This document shows positions 17,253 through 26,079 of a stretch of DNA of 64,000 nt, in pieces. This stretch comes from Amycolatopsis sp. FBCC-B4732 (GTDB lineage: Bacteria; Actinomycetota; Actinomycetes; Mycobacteriales; Pseudonocardiaceae). The stretch spans positions 4,302,001-4,366,000 of the forward strand of contig NZ_CP095376.1 in the NCBI RefSeq assembly GCF_023008405.1, written 5' to 3'. A model generated the notes under the pieces. That model ran no database searches. It was not told where the DNA came from and saw only the letters and a program-made list of their open reading frames with translations. How positions within the stretch are numbered: the first letter of the stretch is position 1; each line of letters starts with the position of its first letter. The position numbers and the translations under genes are program-made.

Positions 17253-18129
17253 GCTGGACTTGATCCGCGATCGCGCGGACGCCGTCGGCTTCGCGACGGC
17301 GGAAGAGCTCGCCCCGGCCCGGGACCGGCTGCTGGCGGCGGCGCGAACCGGGCGGCCGCGCCGGACGAGGCGCTGGTTGTGGACCGCGGGCGCCGCGGCC
17401 GGGCTGGCCGCGGGCATCACCGCCGTGGTGGCGCTCGCCCCGGCCGGCGAAACCGGCGCCGGGGTCGGTGTCGGGGTCGCGCAGGCCGACCCGGTGCGGG
17501 TGCTCACCGAAGCGGCCGGCGCGGCCCTCGGGGAGCAGGCCACGCCCCCGCGCGCGGACCAGTACCTGTACGTGAAGACCGAGTACCCCGGCCACCAGAC
17601 CCGCGAAGTGTGGTTCTCCGTCGACGGGACCCACGACGGCCGGATCGGCGACATGAAGATTCCCGGCTGCCGCGACGGCAAGGCACCCATCTACGGCGCG
17701 AACGACCCGAGCAAGGAGGGGACCTTGGAAGACTGCACTCCCTCCCCCGCCTACCGGACGGACCTGCCGACCACGGCGGACGCGATGCTCGCCTACCTCC
17801 ACGAGCACCACAGCGGTGAGCGGGGCGACGTCAACGCGCTGGGCAAGGACGTCGTCACCCTCGCCTACGAACAGGCCCTCCTGCCCGCCTCGTACTCGGC
17901 GTTGTTCGCGGCGGCGGCGAAGATACCCGGCCTGACCGCGCTGGACCACGTCACCGACGGCGCCGGCCGCCCGGGCGTCGGGATCACCTGGCCGGTCCCG
18001 CCCGGTTCGTCACCGAAGGCCAAGCCGGAAGTGCTCGTCTTCGACGCCACCACCCACCGGTTCCTGGGCACCCCGGGCAGCGCGGTGACCGTGAAGACCT
18101 TCGTCGACCGGGTGGGCCAGCGCCCCTGA
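17245..18129 (+). CDS. CU044_5270-family membrane-anchored protein (possible anti-sigma partner)
   Basis: A 294-residue protein: cytoplasmic N-terminus with basic RPRRTRR, one membrane helix (~residues 47-70, WTAGAAAGLAAGITAVVALA) and a large extracytoplasmic domain with QYLYVKTEYPGHQTREVWFSVDG, the pattern I associate with the CU044_5270 family. Four cysteines outside (GCRD, EDC) may form a disulfide. It overlaps the sigma gene, so co-translated. An anti-sigma or sensor role is inferred from context only; there is no HxxxCxxC zinc motif. Confidence 0.75.
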   Translation: MDELDLIRDRADAVGFATAEELAPARDRLLAAARTGRPRRTRRWLWTAGAAAGLAAGITAVVALAPAGETGAGVGVGVAQADPVRVLTEAAGAALGEQATPPRADQYLYVKTEYPGHQTREVWFSVDGTHDGRIGDMKIPGCRDGKAPIYGANDPSKEGTLEDCTPSPAYRTDLPTTADAMLAYLHEHHSGERGDVNALGKDVVTLAYEQALLPASYSALFAAAAKIPGLTALDHVTDGAGRPGVGITWPVPPGSSPKAKPEVLVFDATTHRFLGTPGSAVTVKTFVDRVGQRP

Positions 18130-18144
18130 CGTTAGGCTGCGGAG

Positions 18145-18771
18145 GTGGCTTCCCGGGACGCGACCGACGAAGAAGCCGCGTCGCGTTCCGGCGGACGTCC
18201 CCGCGACGCGGCGCTCGACGAAGCGATCATCCTGGCCACCCGGGCGCGGCTGGTGCGCGACGGCTACTCGCTGATGACCATCGGCGACATCGCGTCGGAC
18301 GCGAAGGTCAGCCGCCCGACGCTGTACCGCCGGTGGCGCACCAAGTTCGACCTGGTCGTGGACGCGCTGGACTACGGCTTCCGCAAACAGCGCGATTCGT
18401 ACACAGTGGACTTGAGCCGGATGGCGCCGCGGGAGGCCTTCACCGAAGCCGTCCGCCGGCTGGATCCCGCGTACTTCAACCCGGACGCGATGGTGCTGAT
18501 GGGCAACTTCGCCGGCGAGGCGATCCGCACCCCGGAGCTGCTCGAGATCGTCCGCGAGCACGCCGTCGAACCGCGGGTCGCGCTGGTCGAGAACGTGCTG
18601 ACCCAGCTCCAGGCGAGCGGCGCGGTCCGGGACGGCATCGACAAGCACACCATCGCGACCCTGTGCTTCGGCAGCTACTTCGCCGCCTTCCACCGCGGCG
18701 ACGACACGGACGGGATCCCCGCCGCCGTCGTCGCGGTGCTGTGGCCGTCGATCGCGACGCCAACCGCCTGA
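18145..18771 (+). CDS. TetR/AcrR family transcriptional regulator
   Basis: A 208-residue repressor with helix-turn-helix DIASDAKVSRPTLYRRWRTK (~residues 50-70) and a C-terminal TetR_C-like domain. The GTG start has no properly spaced ribosome site (GGAGG abuts it) and follows the previous stop by 15 bp, so the mRNA may be leaderless or the gene coupled to its neighbour. Targets unknown; the next gene downstream encodes a secreted protease. Confidence 0.82.
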   Translation: MASRDATDEEAASRSGGRPRDAALDEAIILATRARLVRDGYSLMTIGDIASDAKVSRPTLYRRWRTKFDLVVDALDYGFRKQRDSYTVDLSRMAPREAFTEAVRRLDPAYFNPDAMVLMGNFAGEAIRTPELLEIVREHAVEPRVALVENVLTQLQASGAVRDGIDKHTIATLCFGSYFAAFHRGDDTDGIPAAVVAVLWPSIATPTA

Positions 18772-18838
18772 CCGGCGGCGACGCGGTTCACGCCGGAAAC
18801 TCGCAACCATTCCGGCCTCCCGCCCGTGTATCAGGGGT

Positions 18839-19708
18839 GTGAGGACTTCTTCGCAACGACGGCGGCTCTTCCGGCCGCGGGCGACGGCCGTCGCGGTGCT
18901 GGCCGGGGCCGGGCTCGCCTTCGCGCACACGACCACCGGAGCGACGCTCGCCGGGCCCATCCTGGCCGCCGCGGCCGGCGGGCACGGCCTGCCCGACCCG
19001 GCGGCCCCGGTGCCTTCACCGGTGACCACGACGCCCCGGCCGGCGCCGAACCCGACGTTGCCCTTCAACGCGAAGCTGACCTCGGACGACATCCCCGTCC
19101 CGGGCGGCGGCGTGCGCAACGGCGCCTGCAGCGGGTCGCTGATCGCGCCGCAGTGGGTGATCACCGCGGGCCACTGCTTCCACGACCTGGCCGACGCCCG
19201 CATCGGCGGCCGCCCGCCGTACACGATGACGGTGACCATCGGGAAGGTCAAGGACACCGACCCCGGCGGCCACACGGCCCGGGTCGTCGACGTCAAGCAG
19301 TCCCCGGTGAACGACCTGGCACTGGCCGAGCTGGACCTCGCGATCAACGACATCCCCCCGGTCACGCTGAACACCAAGCAGCCGGTGGTGGGCCAGCAAC
19401 TGCAGTTCGCCGGCTGGGGTTCCCACTCGGCGACCGTGCTCGGGCCGTCCGACCACCTGAAACGCGGCCGCTTCACGGTGTCGGGCATCGGCCAGTCGAC
19501 GCTGGAGGCCCAGCCGGTGGGCAAGCGAACCGTCGAAAACGGCCCGTGCCCGGAGGATTCGGGCGGCCCGTTCTTCACCTCCGACGACGACCACACGGGC
19601 ACCCTGGTGGCGATCGTCAACACCGGTCCCCCATGCCCGCAACCGGGCGCGGAGACGATCGCCCGGGTGGACGTGGTGGCCAGCTGGATCCGCGAGCAGA
19701 CCGGCTGA
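18839..19708 (+). CDS. Secreted trypsin-like (S1) serine protease
   Basis: A 289-residue exported protease. N-terminal basic segment and hydrophobic stretch (RATAVAVLAGAGLAFA) form a signal; a proline-rich spacer follows. The catalytic triad is visible: His in ITAGHCF, Asp in VNDLALAELD and Ser in PEDSGGPFF, with cysteines paired in the usual positions (ACSG/GHC; GPC). Family S1 enzymes cleave after specific side chains; the specificity pocket cannot be read with confidence. The 3' end, including the codons for REQTG and the stop, is copied downstream in a repeat array. GTG start preceded by GGGG. Confidence 0.85.
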   Translation: MRTSSQRRRLFRPRATAVAVLAGAGLAFAHTTTGATLAGPILAAAAGGHGLPDPAAPVPSPVTTTPRPAPNPTLPFNAKLTSDDIPVPGGGVRNGACSGSLIAPQWVITAGHCFHDLADARIGGRPPYTMTVTIGKVKDTDPGGHTARVVDVKQSPVNDLALAELDLAINDIPPVTLNTKQPVVGQQLQFAGWGSHSATVLGPSDHLKRGRFTVSGIGQSTLEAQPVGKRTVENGPCPEDSGGPFFTSDDDHTGTLVAIVNTGPPCPQPGAETIARVDVVASWIREQTG

Positions 19709-20056
19709 GCGACGGCGCCCGGGACGCGGGCGCCGCTGTGATCGGTGGCCCCGGCGCGTTCCGGACCGGCTGACCCGCTCCCGTTCTCGCACCGCCACCT
19801 GTCCGGCGATCCCCGGCCCCTACGGCGGAACGATCCGACCTTCGGACCCCACCTCAGCGCCAGCCCGCGCGCGACCAAACGGCTGAGCGGCAGCGCCCGG
19901 GACGCGGGCGCCGCTGTGATCGGTGGCCCCGGCGCGTTCCGAACCGGCTGACCCGCCCCCCGTTCTCGCACCGCCACCTGTCCGGCGATCCCCACGGCAA
20001 CCGCCCTAGCGCGCGAGCAGACCGGCTGAGCGACGGCGCCCGGGACGCGGGCGCCG
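19691..20056 (+). repeat. Direct repeats of the protease 3' end, each with a strong hairpin
   Basis: Unit 1 (19691-19814) starts in the last protease codons, contains the stop and the hairpin GGCGCCCG-ggacg-CGGGCGCC (19714-19734). Unit 2 (~19880-19994) repeats almost all of it, with hairpin 19893-19911. Unit 3 (20012-20056) again begins with the last codons plus stop and repeats the hairpin at 20035-20055. The hairpins probably terminate transcription between this gene and the convergent GH87-like gene. Confidence 0.85.
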
Positions 20057-20066
20057 CCGCTCAGGA

Positions 20067-23000
20067 TCACGGGGCGCCGGTGACGACGAACTGCGAACCC
20101 GGCTCGACGACGACGTTGCCCGCCGACGAGTTCGTGATCGTCACGTTCGACAACGTCGCGCTGCCGCGGGCGCCGCTCATCGCCAGGATGCCCGCGCCGT
20201 TGTCCGACTTGTCGATCTTGACGTTCGTGACCGCCACGTTCATCGTGCCACCGCCGGTCTTGAACTGGATGCCGTCGTAGGTGGAGTCGTGGATCTCCGT
20301 GTCCCGCAGCGTCACGCCGGTGATGTCCTTGCCCTGCGCGAAGAACGTGATCGCGCCGAACTTCTGCTGCTCGCCCCAGAACACGCCGCCGCAGCGGTAC
20401 AGGGCGTTGTTCGCGATCAGCGTCTGCCCGGAGAACGGCAGCGGGTCGTGGTCGGTCGCCAGCATGATCCCCGGGTAGTTCATCGTGTCGGACACCAGGT
20501 TGTTCTCGATCTTGTTGCCGTAGCCGCCGTAGATCGCGATGCCGTTCGCGCGCCACGGGAGCTGGATGGTGTTGTTGGTGAAGGCGTTGTCGTGCGCGAT
20601 GTCCACCGACGGGTCCTTCACGTACTGGTTGGCCCACACGGCGAGCGAGTCGTCGCCGGTGGTGCGGAAGGACGAGTCGAACACGCGCGAGTTCCGCGTG
20701 CCGTTGGTGAAGTTGATGCCGTCGGCGTAGGTGTCGCGGATCCGCATGCCGCTGAACTGGAGCCCGTCGGCCGGCCCCCACAGCTCCGGTTTGTTGCTGT
20801 AGTCGCGGCCGACCCACACGCCGACGTTCGCGTGCTCGATCCAGACGTTCGAGATCTTCGTGCCGGTGCCGAAGCGGCCGTTGAGCCCGACCCCGCCCTC
20901 GGCGTTGCCGTCACCGCCGCGGATCCGGCCGGAGCCGAAGATCGCGATGTCGGAGATCTGCGTGTTCTTGTCGATGTCGAACCCGAAGTTGCCTTCGTGC
21001 GGGTGGTTGATGGTGCCCGCGTCCTGCGGCTGGATCAGCGAGTACAGCTGCGAACGCCACATGCCGGCGCCGCGGACGGTGACGTTGGAGATGCCGACCT
21101 GGTTGTACTGCCCGCCGCCGTTGGGCACGGTCGGGTCGTCGGTCAGGATCTTCGCCTCCTGCCGCCACTGGCCTTCCGGGATCCAGACACAGGCGATGAC
21201 GCCGTTCTGGTCGTCGGTCACCGCGCGCTGGATCGCCGGGGCGTCGTCGACCCCGTCGTTCGGCACGGCGCCGTAGTCGGTGATGGACGTGCACTCCGCC
21301 GGCTTCGGCAGCGCCGGCGCGACCTGCTCGAGGTCGACCAGATCGATGACGTAGTAGGGCGCGCTGTCGCCGTTGTCGCGCTGCAGCTTGAACTTCGTGC
21401 CCGCCGGGTAGGACTGGGCCAGCAGCGCGTGCGACTCGTCGAACAGCCGCCGCGCGTTGGCCTGCGGCGTGTTCGTCAGGCCTTCGGGGTCGTCGGTGGT
21501 GCCGTAGAGCCAGCTGTGCGTGGACGACAGCGTCAGCTTCTGCGCGAAGGTGCCGTTGACGTACAGGCTGAGCGTGAAGTCCTGGCCACCGCCGCCGGGC
21601 GCGTCGGGTACGGAGTTGCGGACGACGATCGAGTTCGCCTGGTTCACCGACGTGACTTCGACGTATTGGCCCTGAGCGGCCAGCCGCACCGACTGACGGC
21701 CCGAGGACTCGGTCGCGAAGTTCGTGTGCCCGAACGTCCGCAGCGGGTCGGTCTCGAGCAGCTGCCCCTGGTACTGCGCGGTTTCCGCCTCGTATTCGGT
21801 GTACGGAAGCGCCGCACCACGGCCGACGACGATCGTGCGCGAGAGGGCGTTATTGGACTCGTTGGTCTCCGCGACCGTGTTCGTCGCGTCGGCGGTCGCG
21901 GTGAGGGTCGCGCCGCCGCTGACCGCGGTCCAGGTGCCCGCGATGGCGACGTCCACGGTGGATCCCGCCGCGACGGCGGACGTGCTGCCGGTCAGCGTGG
22001 TCGCCCCCGCGGTCAGGCGGGTCACCGACGCGCCGGCGGTGCTGGTGCCGCGGTTGTGCACGGCCACGGTGAACGACACCGCCGCGCCGGCCGCCGGGTT
22101 GGCCGGGTTCGACGTGATGCCGGTGACCTCGAGGTCCGGCCCCGGCGCCTGGGCGACGACGAGCGGCGCCGCCGCGGTGAACGTGTTGTTGGTGTCGTTC
22201 TGCTCCACCACCGTGTTCGCCGGGTCGGCGGTCGCGGTCACGCGGTAGCTGCCCCGCGGCCGGGTGCCCGCGTTCACGGTCACCGTGGCCGACGCCCCGG
22301 CGGCGAGCGCGCCGACCGCGGCGTTGCCCACGACCGTGCCGCCGAGAGCGACGTTGACGGTCGTGGCGGGCGCGGCCGCGGTACCCGCGTTCTTGACCGT
22401 CGCCGAGACCGCGACCTGGCTGGTCTCGTCCGGGTTCGCCGGGGTCCAGGTCGTGCCGGTGACGACCAGGTCGGGGTTCGGCGCCGGCGTGCCGAGCACC
22501 TGCAACTCCGCGACCTGCGCGCCCGGGGCGCCGGAGTTGGCGAAGAACTGCAGCCGCACGTCCGCGACCCGTCCGGTGATCGGGACGGTCACCGTGTTCT
22601 GGCCGGCGGCCGGGTCGAAGCGGTAGTCGGCGCGGGGCTTGAGCGAGGTGAACGCCGTGGCGCCCTGGCCGCGGCCGAGGACCTCGAAGTTCTGCGTCCG
22701 CGCGCCCCAGACCGCGTCCGGGTTGAGCTTCACGACGACGGCGTCGAGGTCGGCGTCCGCGCCGAGCTTCACGGTCAGCGAGTCCGGGTAGCCCGCCGCG
22801 GACTCCCAGTACGTGGCGGTGTCGTTGTCGTTCGCGTTGGCCGCGACGAACGAGAAGGTGCTCGAAGACGCCTCGATCGGCTTGCCCGCGGCGAGGTTCT
22901 GCCCAGCCTGGGTGCCCTGGCGCACGACGTGGTCGCTGTCGGCGGACTCGTGGCCCGCGGCGTCCTTGGCCCGCACGAAGTATTCGACGCGCGTGCCCGC

Positions 23001-23714
23001 GGGCCGCGTCTCGGTGAACGTGGTGCCGGTGACGGTGGTGATCGGGGTGCCGTCGCGGTAGACGGTGTAGCCGGTGACGCCGACGTCGTCGGTCGATGCC
23101 GACCATGCCAAACGGATCTGGCCGGCGCCGGGCTCGGTCAGGGCGAGGTTCGCGGGCGCGGTGGGCGCCTGCGTGTCCCCGGAGTCCGGGCCGTACAGCT
23201 CGAATTCCGAGAGCTGCGCGGCGGGCCACTGCGTGTTCGCGGTGATCTGCAGGCGCACGTACCGGGTGGTCGCGGTGACCGGGACGGTGACGGTGTTCGT
23301 GCCGGGCGCGAACGAGTACCCGGCCGAGGCGACGAGGTCGGTGAACGCGGTGCCGTCGGTGCTGCCGCGCACGGCGAGGGTCTGGGTGCGGGATTCCCAG
23401 GTGGCGGGCAGTTTCAGCACGATCCGCGAGAGCGGCTTCGCCGAGCCGAGGTCGGCCTGGAGCCACTGCGGGAAAGCGTTGCCGGCGGATTCCCAGTAGC
23501 TGGCCTGGTTCCCGTCGACGACGTTGGCGACCGGGTAGCCGGGCAGCGCGCTGCCCGCCGAGACCGTGCGGGTCAGCGGCACGTCGGCGACGGCCGCCGT
23601 GGCTTCGGCGCTCGGTGGTGGGCTGTCGGCGGCGGAGGCGAGGGAGAGCCCGGTGACGGACAGCCCCACGGCGAGGAATCCGGCCAGGAGCCGGGGCAAG
23701 CGCATGCGTGTCAT
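20067..23714 (-). CDS. Secreted GH87-like alpha-1,3-glucanase/mycodextranase with discoidin, FN3 and CARDB domains
   Basis: A 1215-residue exported protein. Signal peptide (MTRMRLPRLLAGFLAVGLSV to ASA, ~residue 28); F5/8-type C (discoidin) domain ~45-185 (YWESAGNAFPQWLQADLG); FN3 ~190-280; second discoidin-like domain ~285-420; two CARDB domains ~425-650 (GTAAAPATTVNVALGG, VAETNESNNALS); a CBM6/35-like module beginning YEAETAQYQ (~655-800); and a right-handed beta-helix catalytic region from about 810 (DYGAVPNDGVDDAPAIQRAV) with DGINF and TGDDSLAVW (D1021-D1022). This layout matches GH87 enzymes that hydrolyse alpha-1,3-glucans (fungal wall, mutan). Substrate is inference; another beta-helix glycanase remains possible. 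Confidence 0.8.
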   Translation of the reverse strand: MTRMRLPRLLAGFLAVGLSVTGLSLASAADSPPPSAEATAAVADVPLTRTVSAGSALPGYPVANVVDGNQASYWESAGNAFPQWLQADLGSAKPLSRIVLKLPATWESRTQTLAVRGSTDGTAFTDLVASAGYSFAPGTNTVTVPVTATTRYVRLQITANTQWPAAQLSEFELYGPDSGDTQAPTAPANLALTEPGAGQIRLAWSASTDDVGVTGYTVYRDGTPITTVTGTTFTETRPAGTRVEYFVRAKDAAGHESADSDHVVRQGTQAGQNLAAGKPIEASSSTFSFVAANANDNDTATYWESAAGYPDSLTVKLGADADLDAVVVKLNPDAVWGARTQNFEVLGRGQGATAFTSLKPRADYRFDPAAGQNTVTVPITGRVADVRLQFFANSGAPGAQVAELQVLGTPAPNPDLVVTGTTWTPANPDETSQVAVSATVKNAGTAAAPATTVNVALGGTVVGNAAVGALAAGASATVTVNAGTRPRGSYRVTATADPANTVVEQNDTNNTFTAAAPLVVAQAPGPDLEVTGITSNPANPAAGAAVSFTVAVHNRGTSTAGASVTRLTAGATTLTGSTSAVAAGSTVDVAIAGTWTAVSGGATLTATADATNTVAETNESNNALSRTIVVGRGAALPYTEYEAETAQYQGQLLETDPLRTFGHTNFATESSGRQSVRLAAQGQYVEVTSVNQANSIVVRNSVPDAPGGGGQDFTLSLYVNGTFAQKLTLSSTHSWLYGTTDDPEGLTNTPQANARRLFDESHALLAQSYPAGTKFKLQRDNGDSAPYYVIDLVDLEQVAPALPKPAECTSITDYGAVPNDGVDDAPAIQRAVTDDQNGVIACVWIPEGQWRQEAKILTDDPTVPNGGGQYNQVGISNVTVRGAGMWRSQLYSLIQPQDAGTINHPHEGNFGFDIDKNTQISDIAIFGSGRIRGGDGNAEGGVGLNGRFGTGTKISNVWIEHANVGVWVGRDYSNKPELWGPADGLQFSGMRIRDTYADGINFTNGTRNSRVFDSSFRTTGDDSLAVWANQYVKDPSVDIAHDNAFTNNTIQLPWRANGIAIYGGYGNKIENNLVSDTMNYPGIMLATDHDPLPFSGQTLIANNALYRCGGVFWGEQQKFGAITFFAQGKDITGVTLRDTEIHDSTYDGIQFKTGGGTMNVAVTNVKIDKSDNGAGILAMSGARGSATLSNVTITNSSAGNVVVEPGSQFVVTGAP

Positions 23715-23879
23715 GGCGTCATCTCTTCGTCGAGAGCGGCAGGGGAGGGAGCGCGAGCTTCCTGAGCATGCAACAACGAGGAGACAACATGCAAGAACTT
23801 GACATGATTCGGAAATTTGACGACTAGTCACCCGGACGTGCAGCATCGCCGCCGGATCCGGGGTTCGGGACGGCGTGGG
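23715..23879. other. Intergenic region upstream of the GH87-like gene
   Basis: Read on the minus strand, TTGCATG occurs twice 21 bp apart (23788-23794 and 23767-23773), i.e. two helical turns, in a locally A/T-rich stretch (23770-23825). This could be an activator or repressor site for the glucanase gene. The segment 23820-23879 is the short 3' flank of the TetR gene. Confidence 0.35.
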
Positions 23880-24509
23880 TCAGTAGAAGGAGAGCGCGTT
23901 CAGCTCTTCGTCGATCAGCAGGTCGGGATCGAACTTCATGCCGGCGAAGTGCCCGGCCAGCTCGAGCGAAAGCACGCCGTGCAGCCGGGTCCAGAACGCC
24001 AGCGCGCGGTGCAGCACCCAGTTCGGGACATCGCCGTCGCCCGCCCACTCGCGATGGGTTTCGAGGTGATCGTCGAACGGCGCCGGGACCTCTGGCCCCT
24101 GCAACTCGGAGCAAGTTTCGATCAGCACCGCCATCACCTCGTGCGAGAGCGCCGTGGTGTCCGCGGGGGCGTGGTAGCCGGGGACGGGCGTGCCGTAGAT
24201 GAGGAAGTACCGCTGCGGGTCGGCGCGCGCCCAGTCCCGGATCACCTTGGCCAGCATGGCGAAACCCTGGCCACGGGCCCCTTGGACGGCGTCGGCGATG
24301 CTGCGGTAGGCGTCGCGGATGAGCGCGGTGATCAGCTCGTCCCGGCTCCCGAAGTACCGGTACAGCGCCGGGCCGCTCATGCCGACCTGCTTGGCGATCG
24401 CGTTGAGCGACAGCGCGGGCACACCGGCGGCGGCGATCTGCTCCCAGGCATGCCGCTTGATCTCTTCACGCACTTGGGCGCGGTAGCGCTCCCGCGGGCT
24501 CTCCGTCAC
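23880..24509 (-). CDS. TetR/AcrR family regulator with WHG-type C-terminal domain
   Basis: A 209-residue repressor. HTH: LSLNAIAKQVGMSGPALYRY (~residues 33-52). The C-terminal domain (QRYFLIYGTPVPGYHAPADT and AFWTRLHGVLSLELAGHF) carries the W.R.HG-type signature of this subgroup. GTG start; divergent from the secreted SRPBCC gene across a clear palindrome that overlaps that gene's promoter, so it should repress the SRPBCC gene. Ligand unknown. Confidence 0.9.
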   Translation of the reverse strand: MTESPRERYRAQVREEIKRHAWEQIAAAGVPALSLNAIAKQVGMSGPALYRYFGSRDELITALIRDAYRSIADAVQGARGQGFAMLAKVIRDWARADPQRYFLIYGTPVPGYHAPADTTALSHEVMAVLIETCSELQGPEVPAPFDDHLETHREWAGDGDVPNWVLHRALAFWTRLHGVLSLELAGHFAGMKFDPDLLIDEELNALSFY

Positions 24510-24533
24510 GGTTAGAGGCTATCACTTTTCCTA

Positions 24534-24574
24534 TTGACACTCACGCTGCGGTGGTTATAGCTTCTAACTATAAC
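24534..24574 (+). promoter_or_regulatory. Promoter with overlapping TetR operator for the SRPBCC gene
   Basis: TTGACA (24534-24539), 16 nt, TATAGC (24556-24561) form a promoter. The inverted repeat GTTATAG (24554-24560) / CTATAAC (24568-24574) covers the -10 element and start site, a classic repressor arrangement. Confidence 0.75.
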
Positions 24575-24602
24575 GATATGCACTAACAACAAGGAGAACC
24601 CG

Positions 24603-25217
24603 ATGACCCGCATGCGTACCGCTTTGCTCGCCCTCCCGTTGGCCGCCGGGCTGCTGGGCGTCGCCGCTCCCGCCGCCTCAGCCTCTTCGACGCCGGCGCC
24701 CACGGCCGTCACCTGCCGCGGCGAGGGGATCGACCCAGCCGCCGGTCTGCACTACCGGACCGAGACGCTGGTCAAGGCGCCACCCGGGGCCGTCTGGAAC
24801 TTGCACACCGACGTCGCGGGCTGGCCTTCGTGGCAGAGCGCCGTCAGCACCGCGAAGCGGCTCGACCCCGGCCCGCTGCGCCCGGGTTCGCGGTTCCGGT
24901 GGACGACCCCGGTCCCGGCCACCCCCGCGACGCCGGCGACCACACTGGTCATCACCTCGACGGTCCACCAGGTCCAGCCGGGCCACTGCATCCGCTGGAG
25001 CGGCCCGGCAATCGGCGACGGCCTGCGCATCGACCGCGGCGTCCACGTCTGGACGTTCACCCCGGCCCGCGGCGGCGTCCTCGTCCGCACGGAGGAGAGC
25101 TGGACGGGCAAGCAGATCGAAGCCGACCCGGCCACCGCGATGAAGTACCTGGCTCCCGGACTGGACGCCTGGCTGGCCGACCTCAAGCGGACCGCCGAAG
25201 CCTCCTGCCACCGCTGA
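24603..25217 (+). CDS. Secreted SRPBCC/START-like (polyketide cyclase-type) protein
   Basis: A 204-residue protein with a signal peptide (MTRMRTALLALPLAAGLLGV to ASA) and a single SRPBCC domain: LHYRTETLVKAPPGAVWNLHTDVAGWPSWQ, then RFRWTT and VHVWTFTPARGGVLVRTEESW. Such folds bind hydrophobic ligands in a deep pocket; most relatives are cytoplasmic, so the export signal is unusual. AAGGAG precedes the ATG. It is controlled by the divergent TetR gene. Its last codons (TAEASCHR-stop) are the apparent source of the repeat array downstream. Confidence 0.8.
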   Translation: MTRMRTALLALPLAAGLLGVAAPAASASSTPAPTAVTCRGEGIDPAAGLHYRTETLVKAPPGAVWNLHTDVAGWPSWQSAVSTAKRLDPGPLRPGSRFRWTTPVPATPATPATTLVITSTVHQVQPGHCIRWSGPAIGDGLRIDRGVHVWTFTPARGGVLVRTEESWTGKQIEADPATAMKYLAPGLDAWLADLKRTAEASCHR

Positions 25218-25555
25218 GGCACCCCAAGCGCCGAAGCACGTTGCCGCCGCCGAGCCACACCGGCCTCACACAGACCGCCGAAAACCTGTTGCGGCCGCTG
25301 AACCACGCCGACCCCGAGCAGGCCACCGAAGCCGCTTGCGACCGCTGAACCACGTCAGCCCCAAGCAGACCACCGAAACCCTTAGCACTGCTGAGCCCGC
25401 CGACCTCACACACACCGCGGAAACCTGCCACCGCTAAGTCCGCCGACCTCGCGCAGACCGCAAAGCCCTTTGCCGCCGCTGAACCCAACCGCCGAAACCC
25501 TTGCCACCGCTGAGCCGACCGCCGAAACCCTTGCCACCGCTGAGCCAACGAGGAG
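25188..25555 (+). repeat. Degenerate tandem array derived from the SRPBCC gene 3' end
   Basis: The gene's terminal bases (gaccgccgaagcc...gccaccgctga, 25190-25217) recur about eight times, with the 'gcnaccgctga' core near 25241, 25291, 25337, 25385, 25427, 25471, 25503 and 25533. Spacing shrinks from ~50 to 30 bp; the last two copies are almost identical. The array fills the whole gap up to the ribosome site of the next gene. Confidence 0.85.
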
Positions 25556-25561
25556 AACCCG

Positions 25562-25912
25562 ATGACCACCACCACCGTCGACCCCGCCGTCACGCCCGCC
25601 CGCCGCACCTCGATCGCTGTGCTCGTCGCGGCGTGGGCCGTTCCCGTCATGGTGCTCGGCCAGTTCGCGTTCCTGGCCGTCATTCCCATCGCCGTCGTGC
25701 TGGTCGGCGCCCTGCGCGCGAAGAATTCCCTGCGCTGGTGGGCCTTCGGCCTCACCGCGGGGTACGCCGCACTGGTCGCGGCCTGGCTGCTGGGACCGAG
25801 CAGCGCGCCGAGCTTGTCGAAGTTCCTGAGCCCCGTCGCGACCGGGGTCTTCGCCGCGGCCGGAGCCGCCGTGGCGATCGCCGCCCTGGTCAGCCGCCGG
25901 CGGACGCGGTGA
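25562..25912 (+). CDS. Small membrane protein of unknown function
   Basis: A 116-residue protein with four predicted membrane segments: ~18-36 (SIAVLVAAWAVPVMVLGQF), 36-52 (LAVIPIAVVLVGAL), 60-78 (WAFGLTAGYAALVAAWLL) and 88-110 (VATGVFAAAGAAVAIAALV). It ends in a basic RRRTR tail (inside). AGGAGAACCCG precedes the ATG; the next 170 bp carry no gene. No family recognised. Confidence 0.7.
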   Translation: MTTTTVDPAVTPARRTSIAVLVAAWAVPVMVLGQFAFLAVIPIAVVLVGALRAKNSLRWWAFGLTAGYAALVAAWLLGPSSAPSLSKFLSPVATGVFAAAGAAVAIAALVSRRRTR

Positions 25913-26079
25913 GGTCGAGCCGCATCAGCCACCGGATCCGGCGGTCGGCCGCGTCACGAATGAAGACCACGCTCCAAGCCCAGGACGGGCGATATGTCGA
26001 CTGTGGCACGGGTCACGGAATGCCCGTCGATCTTCGGCGCTACACCCCAAGAGAACCCGTTCGACCCCGAGGGAGCGCC

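Noticed and set aside
20289..23765. 1158-aa plus-strand ORF antisense to the GH87-like gene
   Set aside because: Shadow frame of biased composition without domains; the minus-strand frame carries recognised domains.
25183..25932. 249-aa minus-strand ORF with repeated WQGFRR peptides
   Set aside because: Antisense reading through the 3'-end repeat array and the small membrane protein gene; no start context.
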